A DNA stretch of 50,866 nucleotides, taken from assembly GCA_019747735.1 (NCBI GenBank), contig JAIEQL010000034.1, positions 1 to 50,866 on the forward strand, in the 5' to 3' direction. Made by a program: the position numbers and the translations under genes. This document shows, piece after piece, positions 50,586 through 50,866 of the stretch; the first letter of the stretch is position 1, and every line of letters begins with the position of its first letter. The notes under the pieces were generated by a model. That model was given only the letters and a program-made list of their open reading frames with translations. It was not told the DNA's origin and did not search any database. The stretch is from Chthoniobacterales bacterium (GTDB taxonomy: Bacteria > Verrucomicrobiota > Verrucomicrobiia > Chthoniobacterales > UBA6821).

Positions 50586-50866
50586 TTAACCTAAATCTTT
50601 CAATTGAAGCAGATGAAGTTGCATAAGGACTTTTTGGGAGAAAGTATATTGCGTTAATTCGCAGCTCTCAATAGCAGAGTTTAGAGGGTGTCTTGAAAAT
50701 GAATAAAATTGATGCAGTACCAGGAGCGAAGCGCACAGACCCGCAGTGTATAGGGACATACTCGAGGACGCGAGCACTGGAGCGACGCTGTAATGCGCAA
50801 TTTTAGTCTTTTCAATTGTGAGATGAGATAGGTTGGTAGTTAGAGGGTGTCTTGAAAATGAATAAA
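50586..50866 (-). pseudogene. 3' end of a gene carrying MITE-A, runs off the window
   Basis: The minus-strand frame is open from the stop at 50586 to the window edge, through the MITE-A copy. The last 32 residues outside the repeat (NSAIESCELTQYTFSQKVLM..., ending LLQLKDLG) are host sequence. They vaguely resemble a winged-helix C-terminus, as in DprA, but I cannot name the gene. The frame used in the repeat is the same one that stays open in the toxin gene. Confidence 0.4.
50682..50866. mobile_element. MITE-A, tandem copy at the window end
   Basis: The repeat starts at 50682 (tagagggtgtcttgaaaa) and the next unit starts 159 bp later, so this is the same tandem structure as at 9646-9948. It differs by a few bases (atagggac for atatggac, gcgcaa for gcccaa). 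It is cut by the window end. Confidence 0.85.

Noticed and set aside
50586..50683. DprA C-terminal fragment
   Set aside because: Thirty-two residues with only a loose winged-helix look are not enough; left as an unidentified fragment.

Overview
The window looks like a Gram-negative chromosome of moderate-to-low GC. Outer-membrane machinery is present: a LolC/E-type permease, a SurA-like chaperone and an autotransporter with a C-terminal beta-barrel. The phylum is inferred, not proven. Autotransporter passengers built from short Asn/Gly-rich repeats, a secreted SUMF1-fold protein and a core gene set with de novo purine, haem, lipoate and biotin genes fit Verrucomicrobiota or a relative better than Chlamydiae. 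Most starts lack a Shine-Dalgarno sequence, and several genes start with GTG or TTG.

Layout. 1-5.8 kb: rluD, rplI, dnaB, an IS630 transposase remnant, a degenerate M48-like membrane protein and a DUF2071 protein. 5.7-10.2 kb: a large envelope protein combining GH18-like, NodB deacetylase and GT2 domains, then an antitoxin-toxin pair whose toxin carries an in-frame repeat insertion. 10.2-18 kb: housekeeping genes (lolC/E, polyprenyl synthase, radC, tRNA-Glu, glutaredoxin, ABC exporter, nucleotidyltransferase, SurA-like). 18.2-23 kb: a truncated leader ORF and a 1486-aa autotransporter. 23-33.8 kb: rimO-hemB, a RodZ-like HTH protein, homoserine dehydrogenase, a SUMF1-like secreted protein, a SulP-carbonic anhydrase fusion, a YkgJ-type protein and lipA. 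33.8-36.5 kb: a decayed region with an MFS and an ABC pseudogene buried in nested inverted-repeat elements. 36.5-38.8 kb: a second passenger protein without a barrel. 38.8-42.4 kb: an alpha/beta hydrolase-fold protein and purF-purM. 42.6-44.7 kb: three tandem paralogous secreted proteins of unknown family plus a fourth signal-peptide remnant. 44.7-50.9 kb: recF, a repeat cluster, tRNA-Val, an SDR, bioD-tlyA, nrdR with a possible ATP-cone-like neighbour, and a gene fragment running off the window.

The strongest theme is a population of small non-autonomous elements with terminal inverted repeats, many next to TA dinucleotides. One family (called MITE-A here) lies at both window ends and as a tandem pair inside the toxin gene. 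It keeps one strand open, so its insertion leaves the host reading frame intact, as Rickettsia palindromic elements do. Two 163-bp copies (MITE-B), a relative (MITE-C) and several larger palindromes account for much of the intergenic space. An IS630-family remnant is the only transposase relic seen, and that family targets TA, so it is a candidate past source of mobility.

The main candidates for undescribed biology are the protein-coding MITE-A element, the tandem secreted 200-aa family, the barrel-less paralogue of the autotransporter, and the catalytically degenerate M48-like membrane protein.
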